Source of the DNA: JABJMC01 sp964473745
GTDB taxonomy: Bacteria; Patescibacteriota; Gracilibacteria; UBA1369; UBA12473
DNA length: 14,901 bases
Reading direction: 5' to 3'
Assembly (NCBI GenBank): GCA_964473745.1
Contig: CAYYQE010000025.1
Coordinates: forward strand, 1-14,901
In this document: positions 6,259 to 13,205 of the stretch, piece after piece
Numbering within the stretch: position 1 is the first letter of the stretch
How the letters are laid out: each line of letters begins with the position of its first letter
Notes under the pieces: model-generated
Databases searched by the model: none
What the model saw: the letters and a program-made list of their open reading frames with translations, nothing else
What the model was told of the DNA's origin: nothing
Translations under genes and position numbers: made by a program

Positions 6259-6825
6259 TTAAGAAGCCGCTTCCAAACGAGGAATGACGTTCTCAATAGC
6301 ACCCCAATCGCTGTCTCCTTCTTCTGGGACAATGAGGGTGATGGTGTCTCCGACTTCTGCCTTGAAATAAGTTACAGAAGCAAGAATAACGCTGTAGGTT
6401 TTGCCTTCAGCGAGGACTTTATATTGGCCATCTTCATACGCCAAAACACCTTTGATGTGCTGGCGCTCGATAGGTTGAATTTGTTTGTAAATAAAAGATC
6501 CGTTAGGAGGAATCGTAAGTTTGAGTATGTCTCCGGGGATGAGTTTGGATTTACTCGCATAATTAGCCGGAACAGGATAGGCCTTTTGATTAGGCCCAAT
6601 CATATTTTGTCCATCAAAAACCCCTTCAATTATTTGTTCATTTCCTCCTTCGGTAGCTTGTAAGCCTATTGCTTTTTCAGCAAATTTGTCCTGTTTGTAA
6701 GGCGCCCCAGAAATCCCGCCACTAATTTCATTTATGATTTGTTTTGCGGAACGTAAACTTGCCTCTGCGTTTTCAATTAATTCGCGGAGTCGAAGGGTTT
6801 GTGTATCTTCAGGGTCAATAGACAT
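6259..6825 (-). CDS. Conserved CPR-type protein with duplicated beta domain, unknown function
   Basis: This 188-residue soluble protein has no signal peptide or membrane helix. The N-terminus (residues 8-35) is an amphipathic helix of coiled-coil type (TLRLRELIENAEASLRSAKQ). After a Gly/Ala linker come two similar beta-rich halves, about 67-118 and 125-182. They share the order G-V-x(2-5)-DGQ, then K-x-Y-x-V, then GD-x-(I/L)-x-L, so the protein looks like an internal duplication. The first half has EGVFDGQNMIG and YPVPANYASKSKLIPGD. I recall similar proteins annotated as hypothetical in many Patescibacteria, but no function. It heads the unit that ends in pilT, with 24 bases to the next gene. 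The start is supported by a consensus-like promoter about 21 bases upstream; no Shine-Dalgarno sequence is present (leader AAAAACAAAGACAA). Confidence 0.8.
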   Translation of the reverse strand: MSIDPEDTQTLRLRELIENAEASLRSAKQIINEISGGISGAPYKQDKFAEKAIGLQATEGGNEQIIEGVFDGQNMIGPNQKAYPVPANYASKSKLIPGDILKLTIPPNGSFIYKQIQPIERQHIKGVLAYEDGQYKVLAEGKTYSVILASVTYFKAEVGDTITLIVPEEGDSDWGAIENVIPRLEAAS

Positions 6826-6852
6826 TTGTCTTTGTTTTTATAGACTTAAAAT

Positions 6853-6881
6853 ATTATACCAGATTAGGTCCATCTTTTCAA
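6853..6881 (-). promoter_or_regulatory. Sigma70-type promoter of the 6825-4032 (pilT) unit
   Basis: Minus strand TTGAAA (6876-6881), a 17-base spacer, then TATAAT (6853-6858) with an extended -10 TGG. It overlaps the last codons of sbp, so the pilT unit has its own start of transcription rather than depending only on the division genes. The predicted start is near 6846. Confidence 0.85.
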
Positions 6882-7202
6882 GAGGGCGCGGCGTATAATT
6901 CCTACATTCAAGAAAATACGATAAGTAAAGACCACGGTGGCGGCTAAATACAGGTCTAATCCTAATCGATCGCCTAAATAAGTAATTCCTACCGCTAACA
7001 CAATGTTAAAAAAGAGTCCTGAGACAAAAATCAGTGAATTATAGTCGTTTTTAGAAACATCAGCGCGGACAGCGCCAAGTAGGGCATCTAATAATCCAAT
7101 AATTAGGACGGCCGTGTATTTAGTGTACTCGATAGGAATGTCTACTTTTAGGATGTAGCCGATGAGAATTCCAATAATGAGTCCCAGGATGGCAAAGCGC
7201 AT
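6864..7202 (-). CDS. sbp: Small basic membrane protein Sbp (DUF1290 family)
   Basis: The 112-residue polytopic membrane protein matches the Bacillus Sbp/DUF1290 family from end to end (the Bacillus protein is about 120 residues). Landmarks are the N-terminal helix MRFAILGLIIGILIG, the D-I-P-x-E-Y turn (21-26), LLDALLGAVRAD (37-48), SGLFFNIVLA (61-70), LGLDLYLAA (80-88) and the closing FLNVGIIRR (97-105). Three to four membrane segments are predicted by eye. In Firmicutes sbp lies between divIB and ftsA-ftsZ. Here it follows ftsQ/divIB by two bases, which supports both assignments. The molecular role is not established even in model organisms; a link to division or envelope is inferred from context. 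ftsA and ftsZ are not adjacent, because the next genes form the pilT unit. Confidence 0.9.
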   Translation of the reverse strand: MRFAILGLIIGILIGYILKVDIPIEYTKYTAVLIIGLLDALLGAVRADVSKNDYNSLIFVSGLFFNIVLAVGITYLGDRLGLDLYLAATVVFTYRIFLNVGIIRRALLKRWT

Positions 7203-7204
7203 AG

Positions 7205-8137
7205 TTAACGACGTTTAAAGATGATTTTTTCTCCGTTTATTCCGCTGATGCGAAGATCAATATACAGCAAGTCAATTTCATAAATATTGAGACGAGGTAA
7301 GCCTTTTTTGAGTTTATCAAACTGTTCATCAAGGCTCATAGTCATATCCAGCCAAACATAAAAGTTCCGCTCTGTAAAGAGATGCGTTTCGCGGTTTATC
7401 TTGTGATATTCGGCATTAACAATTTTCATTCCAAAGCGGTCTTCAAAACTTTGGATAGCTTCGAGGATAAAAGCTAGATTGTCTTGAGTTATTACATCAG
7501 CGCCAAGAGCTAGACTTTGTTCGCTTTCGGTTAGGATTTCTCGGAATTCTCCTTCGGTCGCAACTAATTCATCGTATTCTGAAGTGCGGCCAGCTCGAGT
7601 TAAGAAAAATTGTTGTTCATTACCCTCTTCAGTGCTGTTAGTTAATTGCGCGACAACGGGATATGTTTGTAAGGTGACAGTTAGGGTGTCGGGAAGGTTT
7701 TTACTAAGTTTAAGTTTTTCGTATTGTGGATATAAATCTTGGAGGTATGGCTCAAGGGAATCAGTATCAAATAAAAGGAGATGAGAATCTTTAAAATCAG
7801 CGAGAAGAGTAGCAATGGGATGATCATTTAGTTCAATGTTGTCTTCAAAAACTTTGATTTTTTGAATGCTAAGTGAGTTGGAAAGAAAAAGGGCGTAAGT
7901 AATGTAAATAACAAGCCCTCCTGAAATAATGAGAATAAGAATTCGTTTTATTTGGCCCCAAAGGCTAAGGCGACGGATTTTTAGGCGTCTTCGTCGTTCA
8001 GTGGTTTTTTTGGTGGTGTCGGATTCAACAAGAGTTTTCCCAGGGGTGCGGCGGCGTGATGAACGTTTTTTCCCGCGGATTTTTGGGTGGCGATAACTAG
8101 ATGTCCCGATTTTTTTTTTGCGAAAAGCCATAGCCAT
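7205..8137 (-). CDS. ftsQ: Cell division protein FtsQ/DivIB
   Basis: This 310-residue bitopic protein matches the divisome scaffold FtsQ/DivIB in layout. It has a long, very basic cytoplasmic tail (residues 5-62, Arg/Lys-rich), one transmembrane helix (about 63-86), a POTRA-type domain beginning SIQKIKVFEDN (about 90-160, with LPDTLTVTLQTYPVVAQL) and a beta-rich domain. The end, YIDLRISGINGEKIIFKRR (292-310), is the typical FtsQ closing strand (Y-I-D-L-R...). It would act on the outer face of the membrane, connecting FtsL/FtsB to septal peptidoglycan synthesis. Two starts are possible: ATG at 8137 (used here) or the second ATG at 8131 (MAFRKKK), which better fits the -10-like TATCTT at 8141-8146. 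A run of ten A residues falls in codons 7-10. Confidence 0.82.
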   Translation of the reverse strand: MAMAFRKKKIGTSSYRHPKIRGKKRSSRRRTPGKTLVESDTTKKTTERRRRLKIRRLSLWGQIKRILILIISGGLVIYITYALFLSNSLSIQKIKVFEDNIELNDHPIATLLADFKDSHLLLFDTDSLEPYLQDLYPQYEKLKLSKNLPDTLTVTLQTYPVVAQLTNSTEEGNEQQFFLTRAGRTSEYDELVATEGEFREILTESEQSLALGADVITQDNLAFILEAIQSFEDRFGMKIVNAEYHKINRETHLFTERNFYVWLDMTMSLDEQFDKLKKGLPRLNIYEIDLLYIDLRISGINGEKIIFKRR

Positions 8138-8140
8138 ATT

Positions 8141-8151
8141 AAGATACCAGA
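8141..8151 (-). promoter_or_regulatory. Weak extended -10 element ahead of ftsQ
   Basis: The minus strand reads CTGGTATCTT, sharing CTGGTAT with the pilin and pilT-unit promoters, but no -35 is recognisable at 17 bases. If active, transcription would begin near 8134, inside the annotated first codons, which would make the second ATG (8131) the start on an almost leaderless message. Otherwise ftsQ is read from the promoter at 8341. Confidence 0.3.
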
Positions 8152-8180
8152 AAGAACAGGGATGCGTCTAATTTGGGGTT

Positions 8181-8309
8181 TTATTTTTTGGCGGCCTCAC
8201 GGCGAGCGCGAGCTTTTGCTTTGTTGCGTCGTTTGTAAGCTTTGCTTTTTGGGCGATGCTTATTCACGGAATTCATGCCGTGTTGTTTAGATGAACTACG
8301 ATTAGTCAT
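8181..8309 (-). CDS. Very basic 42-residue protein, unknown, possibly ribosome- or nucleic-acid-binding
   Basis: The frame from ATG (8307-8309) to TAA (8181-8183) has 42 codons and is easily missed because of its length. The product is MTNRSSSKQHGMNSV...ARARREAAKK. About 40% of residues are Lys or Arg, there is only one acidic residue (Glu38), and there is no hydrophobic core. The last 20 residues look like one long basic helix (KAYKRRNKAKARARREAAKK). This composition resembles the smallest ribosomal proteins and nucleoid-type peptides, but I see no match to a named family such as bTHX or bL36. An extended -10 promoter lies upstream, and ftsQ begins 43 bases downstream. Translation is supported by composition and promoter position only, so moderate confidence. 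Confidence 0.6.
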   Translation of the reverse strand: MTNRSSSKQHGMNSVNKHRPKSKAYKRRNKAKARARREAAKK

Positions 8310-8340
8310 TTAGTAGGTTTTTAAGTCAAATTCGGTCCGG

Positions 8341-8369
8341 AGTATAGCAGGGTTCGAATTAGGAGGGAA
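8341..8369 (-). promoter_or_regulatory. Extended -10 promoter for the 42-residue gene and probably ftsQ-sbp
   Basis: Minus strand TGC-TATACT (-10 at 8341-8346) with TTCCCT at 17 bases upstream (8364-8369), a weak -35. It sits in the 49-base gap after the giant gene and would start a message at about 8334, some 25 bases before the small gene's ATG. Confidence 0.6.
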
Positions 8370-11300
8370 GGGATTCTTCCAGATCTTTAAGTTTCGCCTC
8401 TTGCTCAGTTAGGGATTCAAATTTTCCTTTGCTGTAGCGGGCGTTTTGTTCGGCGTTAAATACAACGGAACTTAGGCGACAGCGGGTTTCTGCCGAAACC
8501 TCACGAAGGGCTTCAGGGCGCATTTGAATTTCATAAACAAGTGACTTTACCTCATCTGGAATAATTTCTGTACTTTCTTCTTCAACCAGCATTTCTTCAA
8601 TTTCGTGCATGCGAACTCGGACTAGGCGAACGTGTGATCGGGGTTGGTTTTTGGCAATAAGGCGGTGAGCCAAGTCAACTAACTGGTCTAGTTGTGGGCG
8701 AGTGATGTTGCGACTCCGATCATGATTAATTTCTTGGCGTGTACCGAGTATAATTTTTGTGATGTCGGGGTGTACCGTGATGGTGGTTAAATCTTCAACT
8801 TCATCTGAAAGTTCAAATTGCAGTGCTTGCTCCGTGATGTCTTTTAAGTCTTCGGTTTCATCACTGGCTGTCCGGGGCGTGCATTCCAAAATTGTTCCGC
8901 GGCGATGGGGGTTGTAGCCGCCTCGTTCTATCCCACGACGACGAGTGCAAATAAAGGTTTCGTCTGGGGACATCTTTCCTTTGGCTAGCTGATCAATAGC
9001 GTCGGAAGTAACGAGTGGTAGTTCAATTTCTCGGTCTACGCCAGAACGATCAGTAAAGAATTTCTTTTTGTAGAGAGTGATTGGTTCGAGCATGGTTGCT
9101 GTAATCGGGTCGGTGGGGTCGCTTTTTCGAGCTTTATCAATCATGTCCAAAATAAGTTGGGTGATTGCGGCAGGACGAATAGGGCCAGGATTAGCACTTG
9201 GCTCTGAAGGAATAAGTTTAGTGGGATCAATTCGAACGCTTCCGCCAGCTCTTGTCCGTACGTTTAGTCCGCCAGATTGTGGCCCTTTAGATGTAATAAA
9301 TCGTTGCTCTTCGTCTAATTCGGGTCTTTCCAGTCGTTCAACTAATTCTTCTAAGGCAATGCGTTGTAGTTCACGGTAAAGATTAGTTAATGGATTAGGG
9401 TTTTTGGCCTTAACGAATTTGTCTTTGCCGTGTTTTTCCCCGTCCGCGGTAATAAAAGAGAGGTCCCCATTGTTATGCACTTCAAATTCAAGTTTATGAA
9501 CGCCGGTTTTTTTGCCAAGATCTAGTTCAAAATATCCTCTAGAAACAATGTTAGCTGGGAGAACAGTTTTTTGAGGGTTGCGGCGCTCAATGTAACCACC
9601 TAAGATTTTGGGACAGGTGCGTTTTTGTTCAATTTTGGTCATACGACCTGAAACATCATGTGTAACTCGAACGGCTAGGTCATGACAACGGCTAATTAGG
9701 TCGTTGATGTGATCCATTGTTTGTGTTTGGCGTTTTTGTTCCAGTCTTTTTTTAAGAAGTTTAAAAATCTTTGGTCCGTTGGCAAAAATTCGTAAGTTTT
9801 GAAAGCTAGGGGTAAGTGGGAGCTCGGGGGCCTCGGGTGCGGTGGGCGCGGATGGTGGCGTACCACCAGGAGGAGTGGGCGGAGATGGGGGAGCAGGTGG
9901 AGCTGACGATTCAGCTTCAACTGGTTCTTTAAAAACAGCATCCGCTTTGGCAAAAATCGTGGGAAGCATGTTTAAAGCAAAAGATGTTTCATCAGTTTGT
10001 TCTCCTTCTTGAAGAAGCTTTTCAATTTTAGTTCGAACAGTGTCGCGATCAGCTTTTTTGGTGACATTTAGGTGTTCAGTATCTCCGTCAAGGTCTCCGG
10101 TGACGCGAAAAGCTCCAGAAAGTATGTGAAACAAAAGAAGCCTTTCATCAACATATGTAGTGATATCATCGCGCATATGTGCAGTTTTGAGTTCTTCAAG
10201 AGTTTTAGAATCGAGAAGTTCTGCTTCTGTTGGCCAATTTGGGCCGACAAGGTTTGTTCCTTTGCGGCGTAGTATTAGCCCGGATAACAGCATTTTTAGA
10301 TGAAACGCAAAACGTTCTATGGATGGGCCTTTTTCTAACTCTGTTGGATGAACTTGAGCCACATTGCGAGTCATTTCGTAGAGACTTGTAAGAGATTTAT
10401 TAACTATTTTTGATGTGGCCATAGCTCTGTCAGCGGTAGGTTGTTGACGCATACTAGCCCAGGCAAGGCAAAATTCATGGATTCCATGGTCACCAACAAA
10501 AAGTTGTTGGATTCCAGGGACAGTAAAAGGGAAATAGTTTTTTGTTACTTCTCTAGCGTCTAAATAGTTTTCAAGAGCTTTTTTTAATCGTCCAAAATGG
10601 ATGGGGCTTCCCAGTATTGCTGATTTTTCTTCTAAAAATTCAAGAGCAGCCCTAGTCATTAGTGTTATTTGACCTTCTTCTGATTCTGATTCTGATTGAT
10701 ATGGTTGATACTTTTGCCAGACTCTTGTTTCTAAGGCGAGTAAATTTTCAACAGTTGCTGCTATGGAACTTCTAATTTCAGGGGTTACCCCAGGACCCGA
10801 TAAAACTTTTTTGGCGCATCTACTGGCAAGGTCAGCTTCATTGGTTTTTAGGGTGTCTCCTCTTGCTATGGCGTAGGTGGTTCCCAGTTTTCGAAGAATA
10901 TTGGCTGCATCAGCTGGCATTTGGGCATCTCTGGCCCGGATTGTTGCCAGTACTAAGTACGTAATATCAAGTGGTGAAACTGCGTTATCAACTTTGTCGA
11001 TAGTAGCTCCAAGAGCGTTCCTTTTAAGGAGAAGTAGTTTAATGTCTTCAGGTATATGGGATTGACGGATCATTTCTTCTGGGATTCCGGCCGTTCGTTC
11101 AATATAGCGACTGTAAACTAGGTCTTCGGCGGGAGTTAAATCTTTCCCTCTTTTTTTAATGGCACTGTCATAAATAGTTGCGAAAGTGGGGTTGGCCATT
11201 GATACGCTAATCATAACTAGTTCTTGATTAGCGTCCCAAATAAGGTCTACTCCTGGAAGGGGGACTTCGTTAGGAGGGATATCAGAAAGATCAATGTCTA

Positions 11301-12636
11301 CTGTTCCTGTTTCGGCTTGGGTAAAGGCGATTTCTAAATCTCGAATAACGCCCCGGATTGATTGTGCTCTAATTTTGTCGACTTGCTCAATATTGGACAA
11401 TGCAAGCTCAATAGCATGTTGTTTGGCCTCTTCAATTGATTGGGTTTCGCGGCAACGAACATATTCTTCGCCAATTATTTTGAGAGTTAGGAGTTTTTGT
11501 GCTTCAGCGGTTTCAACTCTGCCGGAACCTTCTGGAAAGACAAATTGAATTTCATTAAGTGCGAGTAAAGCTCCATCGGTGGGGTTTTCATAGCTAGCCG
11601 GTCTGATGGTGCAGAGTGCGGCTAAAAGATTAGCGGCGTGGAGTATGTGGCGAGGAATGGTTGCTTTAAATTCAGGGCTAACTCCGGCTTGTTGGCTCGC
11701 GCAGATTAAGGTCCATAATCGATCTTCTTCGGGAGTTAAGGGTTGTTTTAAATGTGCTTTTTCCATGATGGCGTCGTATTCTTCTGAAGTTAAGCCAAGT
11801 TTTTGAAGGGCCGGCGCTGCCATCAGCATCCAGGTGTCTTCATAAAAAGCGCCCTCCATGTGGGGTATTTCTACTCCAGCCCTTGCTAATTGAGCTGCCT
11901 TTTGTTTGATTTCCGCTTCATCAAAATGAATCCAGACAGACTGGTTTGATTGTTCAGACGGCCCGTCATTCGGGGCGGGAGGAGGATCTGCGGTTGGTGG
12001 GATAGAGAATTCCCATGCTTTTTCTTCTAGTTTTTGTAGGTGTTCAATTAAATCGTAGATAAGATCTGGGGCTAAGCCTCCGCGAGATAGGGGTTCAAAT
12101 TGTTCGAATCTTTTTCTAAGGTGTTCTTTTAAAAAATCATTCCAGTTAATGTTTGGGGTTCCTCGATGGGCAACATAAAGGTTACCAATTTCGAGTAGGC
12201 GGTTGGATATTTCTTCTGGGAGTTGACTGTCTTGAGGATCAATACTGGATAGTGCCAAAAGAGTGCTGTCTTGTGGAGATTTAGCTTCTGGGATCTGATT
12301 AATAGTAGCTCCGAGTTTGTTTCTTTCTAAAGCAAGATTTTTGATAGGAACAGGAATGCTAGATCGTTTAATGTATTCTCTACTTACAAAAGCTGTTCGT
12401 TCGATATAACGTCGATAAACAAGGGTTTCAGCTGGAGTTAGATTTTTACCGTTTTTACTTTTGGCGCTGTCATAAACGGCTTTAAAAACAGGATCGTCGA
12501 GAGATACTTTTGCACTTAATATGTGGTTTTCCTCATCCCATGTTAGCTCTACGTTAGGTCTGGGGATGTCATTGGGGGAGAGGTTAACTTGATGGGCATC
12601 TTCAGAAGGCCCGTCACTGGGGGCATTGGGTGGCAT
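8359..12636 (-). CDS. Giant cytosolic multi-repeat protein of unknown family, 1425 residues
   Basis: I do not recognise this protein. It has no signal peptide and no membrane helix, so it is probably cytosolic. The N-terminal 650 residues hold three copies of a mostly helical domain of about 200 residues (16-214, 234-440, 446-648). Copies 1 and 3 are close: both have LTPAE-x-LVY-x-RYIERTA (66-82 and 500-516) and RN-x-LGATI (105-112, 539-546). Copy 2 is diverged (LTPEEDRLW at 300-308). Linkers before copies 1 and 2 also repeat (APSDGPSE, APNDGPSE). A helical middle region (655-905) leads to a Pro-rich hinge (909-942), then a C-terminal region (945-1425) with basic and beta-like stretches (RRRGIERGGYNPHRRG, 1232-1247) and an acidic helical end. 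No catalytic motif (Walker A, protease triad, HNH) was seen. It is transcribed from its own promoter and is unlinked in function to its neighbours as far as can be seen. Confidence 0.85.
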   Translation of the reverse strand: MPPNAPSDGPSEDAHQVNLSPNDIPRPNVELTWDEENHILSAKVSLDDPVFKAVYDSAKSKNGKNLTPAETLVYRRYIERTAFVSREYIKRSSIPVPIKNLALERNKLGATINQIPEAKSPQDSTLLALSSIDPQDSQLPEEISNRLLEIGNLYVAHRGTPNINWNDFLKEHLRKRFEQFEPLSRGGLAPDLIYDLIEHLQKLEEKAWEFSIPPTADPPPAPNDGPSEQSNQSVWIHFDEAEIKQKAAQLARAGVEIPHMEGAFYEDTWMLMAAPALQKLGLTSEEYDAIMEKAHLKQPLTPEEDRLWTLICASQQAGVSPEFKATIPRHILHAANLLAALCTIRPASYENPTDGALLALNEIQFVFPEGSGRVETAEAQKLLTLKIIGEEYVRCRETQSIEEAKQHAIELALSNIEQVDKIRAQSIRGVIRDLEIAFTQAETGTVDIDLSDIPPNEVPLPGVDLIWDANQELVMISVSMANPTFATIYDSAIKKRGKDLTPAEDLVYSRYIERTAGIPEEMIRQSHIPEDIKLLLLKRNALGATIDKVDNAVSPLDITYLVLATIRARDAQMPADAANILRKLGTTYAIARGDTLKTNEADLASRCAKKVLSGPGVTPEIRSSIAATVENLLALETRVWQKYQPYQSESESEEGQITLMTRAALEFLEEKSAILGSPIHFGRLKKALENYLDAREVTKNYFPFTVPGIQQLFVGDHGIHEFCLAWASMRQQPTADRAMATSKIVNKSLTSLYEMTRNVAQVHPTELEKGPSIERFAFHLKMLLSGLILRRKGTNLVGPNWPTEAELLDSKTLEELKTAHMRDDITTYVDERLLLFHILSGAFRVTGDLDGDTEHLNVTKKADRDTVRTKIEKLLQEGEQTDETSFALNMLPTIFAKADAVFKEPVEAESSAPPAPPSPPTPPGGTPPSAPTAPEAPELPLTPSFQNLRIFANGPKIFKLLKKRLEQKRQTQTMDHINDLISRCHDLAVRVTHDVSGRMTKIEQKRTCPKILGGYIERRNPQKTVLPANIVSRGYFELDLGKKTGVHKLEFEVHNNGDLSFITADGEKHGKDKFVKAKNPNPLTNLYRELQRIALEELVERLERPELDEEQRFITSKGPQSGGLNVRTRAGGSVRIDPTKLIPSEPSANPGPIRPAAITQLILDMIDKARKSDPTDPITATMLEPITLYKKKFFTDRSGVDREIELPLVTSDAIDQLAKGKMSPDETFICTRRRGIERGGYNPHRRGTILECTPRTASDETEDLKDITEQALQFELSDEVEDLTTITVHPDITKIILGTRQEINHDRSRNITRPQLDQLVDLAHRLIAKNQPRSHVRLVRVRMHEIEEMLVEEESTEIIPDEVKSLVYEIQMRPEALREVSAETRCRLSSVVFNAEQNARYSKGKFESLTEQEAKLKDLEESLPS
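9811..9912 (-). repeat. Proline-rich low-complexity hinge in the giant protein
   Basis: Codons 909-942 encode a Pro/Ala/Ser-rich segment (APPAPPSPPTPPGG and following), separating the repeat/helical part from the C-terminal region. Such hinges usually keep domains apart in an extended chain. The matching DNA is GC-rich compared with the rest of the gene. Confidence 0.8.
10693..12591 (-). repeat. Three tandem copies of a roughly 200-residue domain within the giant gene
   Basis: Copy 1 is 11995-12591, copy 2 is 11317-11937 (diverged) and copy 3 is 10693-11301. Copies 1 and 3 keep the same order of landmarks: D-x-IP-x-x-x-V, x-L-x-W-D, YDSA, LTPAE...RYIERTA, IP-x-x-IK, RN-x-LGATI, SP-x-D, and a Trp-containing end (EEKAWEF, ETRVWQK). 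In copy 2 YDAIMEKA, LTPEED, IPRHI, and TDGALLALNEI occupy equivalent places. Confidence 0.75.
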
Positions 12637-12665
12637 TTTGGGGTGGGTGGATAATGTTGGTTTGT

Positions 12666-12693
12666 ATTTTAGCTTATTACACCCTTATGTCAA
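12666..12693 (-). promoter_or_regulatory. Sigma70-type promoter of the giant gene
   Basis: Minus strand TTGACA (12688-12693, perfect -35), 16-base spacer, TAAAAT (12666-12671). The predicted start near 12659 is about 23 bases before the ATG at 12636. The -35 overlaps the stop codon of the upstream DUF1858/HesB gene. Confidence 0.82.
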
Positions 12694-13205
12694 CCCTTTT
12701 CGTTGGGGTTGTTAATTTTAAAACCCTCGGTTTCGTAAGTCATAACGTAGTCGATAGTAGAGCCCCCTAGATTTTTGAGAGATTTTGGGTCAAGGAGAAG
12801 GGTGACGCCCTCGGGGTATTCCAGTTTTTTTTCGGATTTTTTGGGAGTTTTGGCAAAATCCATAGCATAGGTCCAAATATTGTTTTTTTGAGTGGCGGAA
12901 ACTCGAAGGAGCCCTGTGGGGGCGCCTTCTGCTTCCGCTAGTTCAAGAATTTTTAAAGCCGCGATTTTGGTTAGATGAATGGATTTTTTGTCTTGGAGAA
13001 CTTGATTTAGCGCTTTTAGAATGTTTTGGAGTGTTTTTTTATCCATCCCGTGCCCCAAAATACCCTGTTCAAGGGTTTCAAAGGCACTTAAATGGCACCC
13101 TGCACAATAAAGCCCGAAATCCTGAAGAACTTCCATGTTTTTAGGATGCTTTTTCAGCACCTCATGGATAGTCATATCCTTTGTGATTTGGACGGTTTTG
13201 GTCAT
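12690..13205 (-). CDS. DUF1858 domain fused to a cysteine-less HesB/IscA-like domain
   Basis: The 171-residue protein has two parts. Residues 5-65 match DUF1858: TIHEVLKKHP (12-21), then VLQDFGLYCAGC with the C34-x-x-C37 pair, then ETLEQGILGHGMD (43-55). DUF1858 occurs with Fe-S, hybrid-cluster and ScdA-type proteins and can bind redox cofactors. Residues 76-168 follow the HesB/IscA fold: KIAALKILELAEAEGAPTGLL, a beta region, LLLDPKSLKNLGGSTIDY and EGFKINNPN. In A-type Fe-S carriers one cysteine sits in the first strand loop and a C-x-C pair lies near the C-terminus. Here those places hold SATQKN (103-108) and a protein end straight after NPNEKG, so none of the three cluster ligands remains. 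The fold is probably reused without cluster binding there. The gene starts with a one-base overlap (TAATG) on the upstream membrane protein gene and ends in TGA. Confidence 0.8.
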   Translation of the reverse strand: MTKTVQITKDMTIHEVLKKHPKNMEVLQDFGLYCAGCHLSAFETLEQGILGHGMDKKTLQNILKALNQVLQDKKSIHLTKIAALKILELAEAEGAPTGLLRVSATQKNNIWTYAMDFAKTPKKSEKKLEYPEGVTLLLDPKSLKNLGGSTIDYVMTYETEGFKINNPNEKG

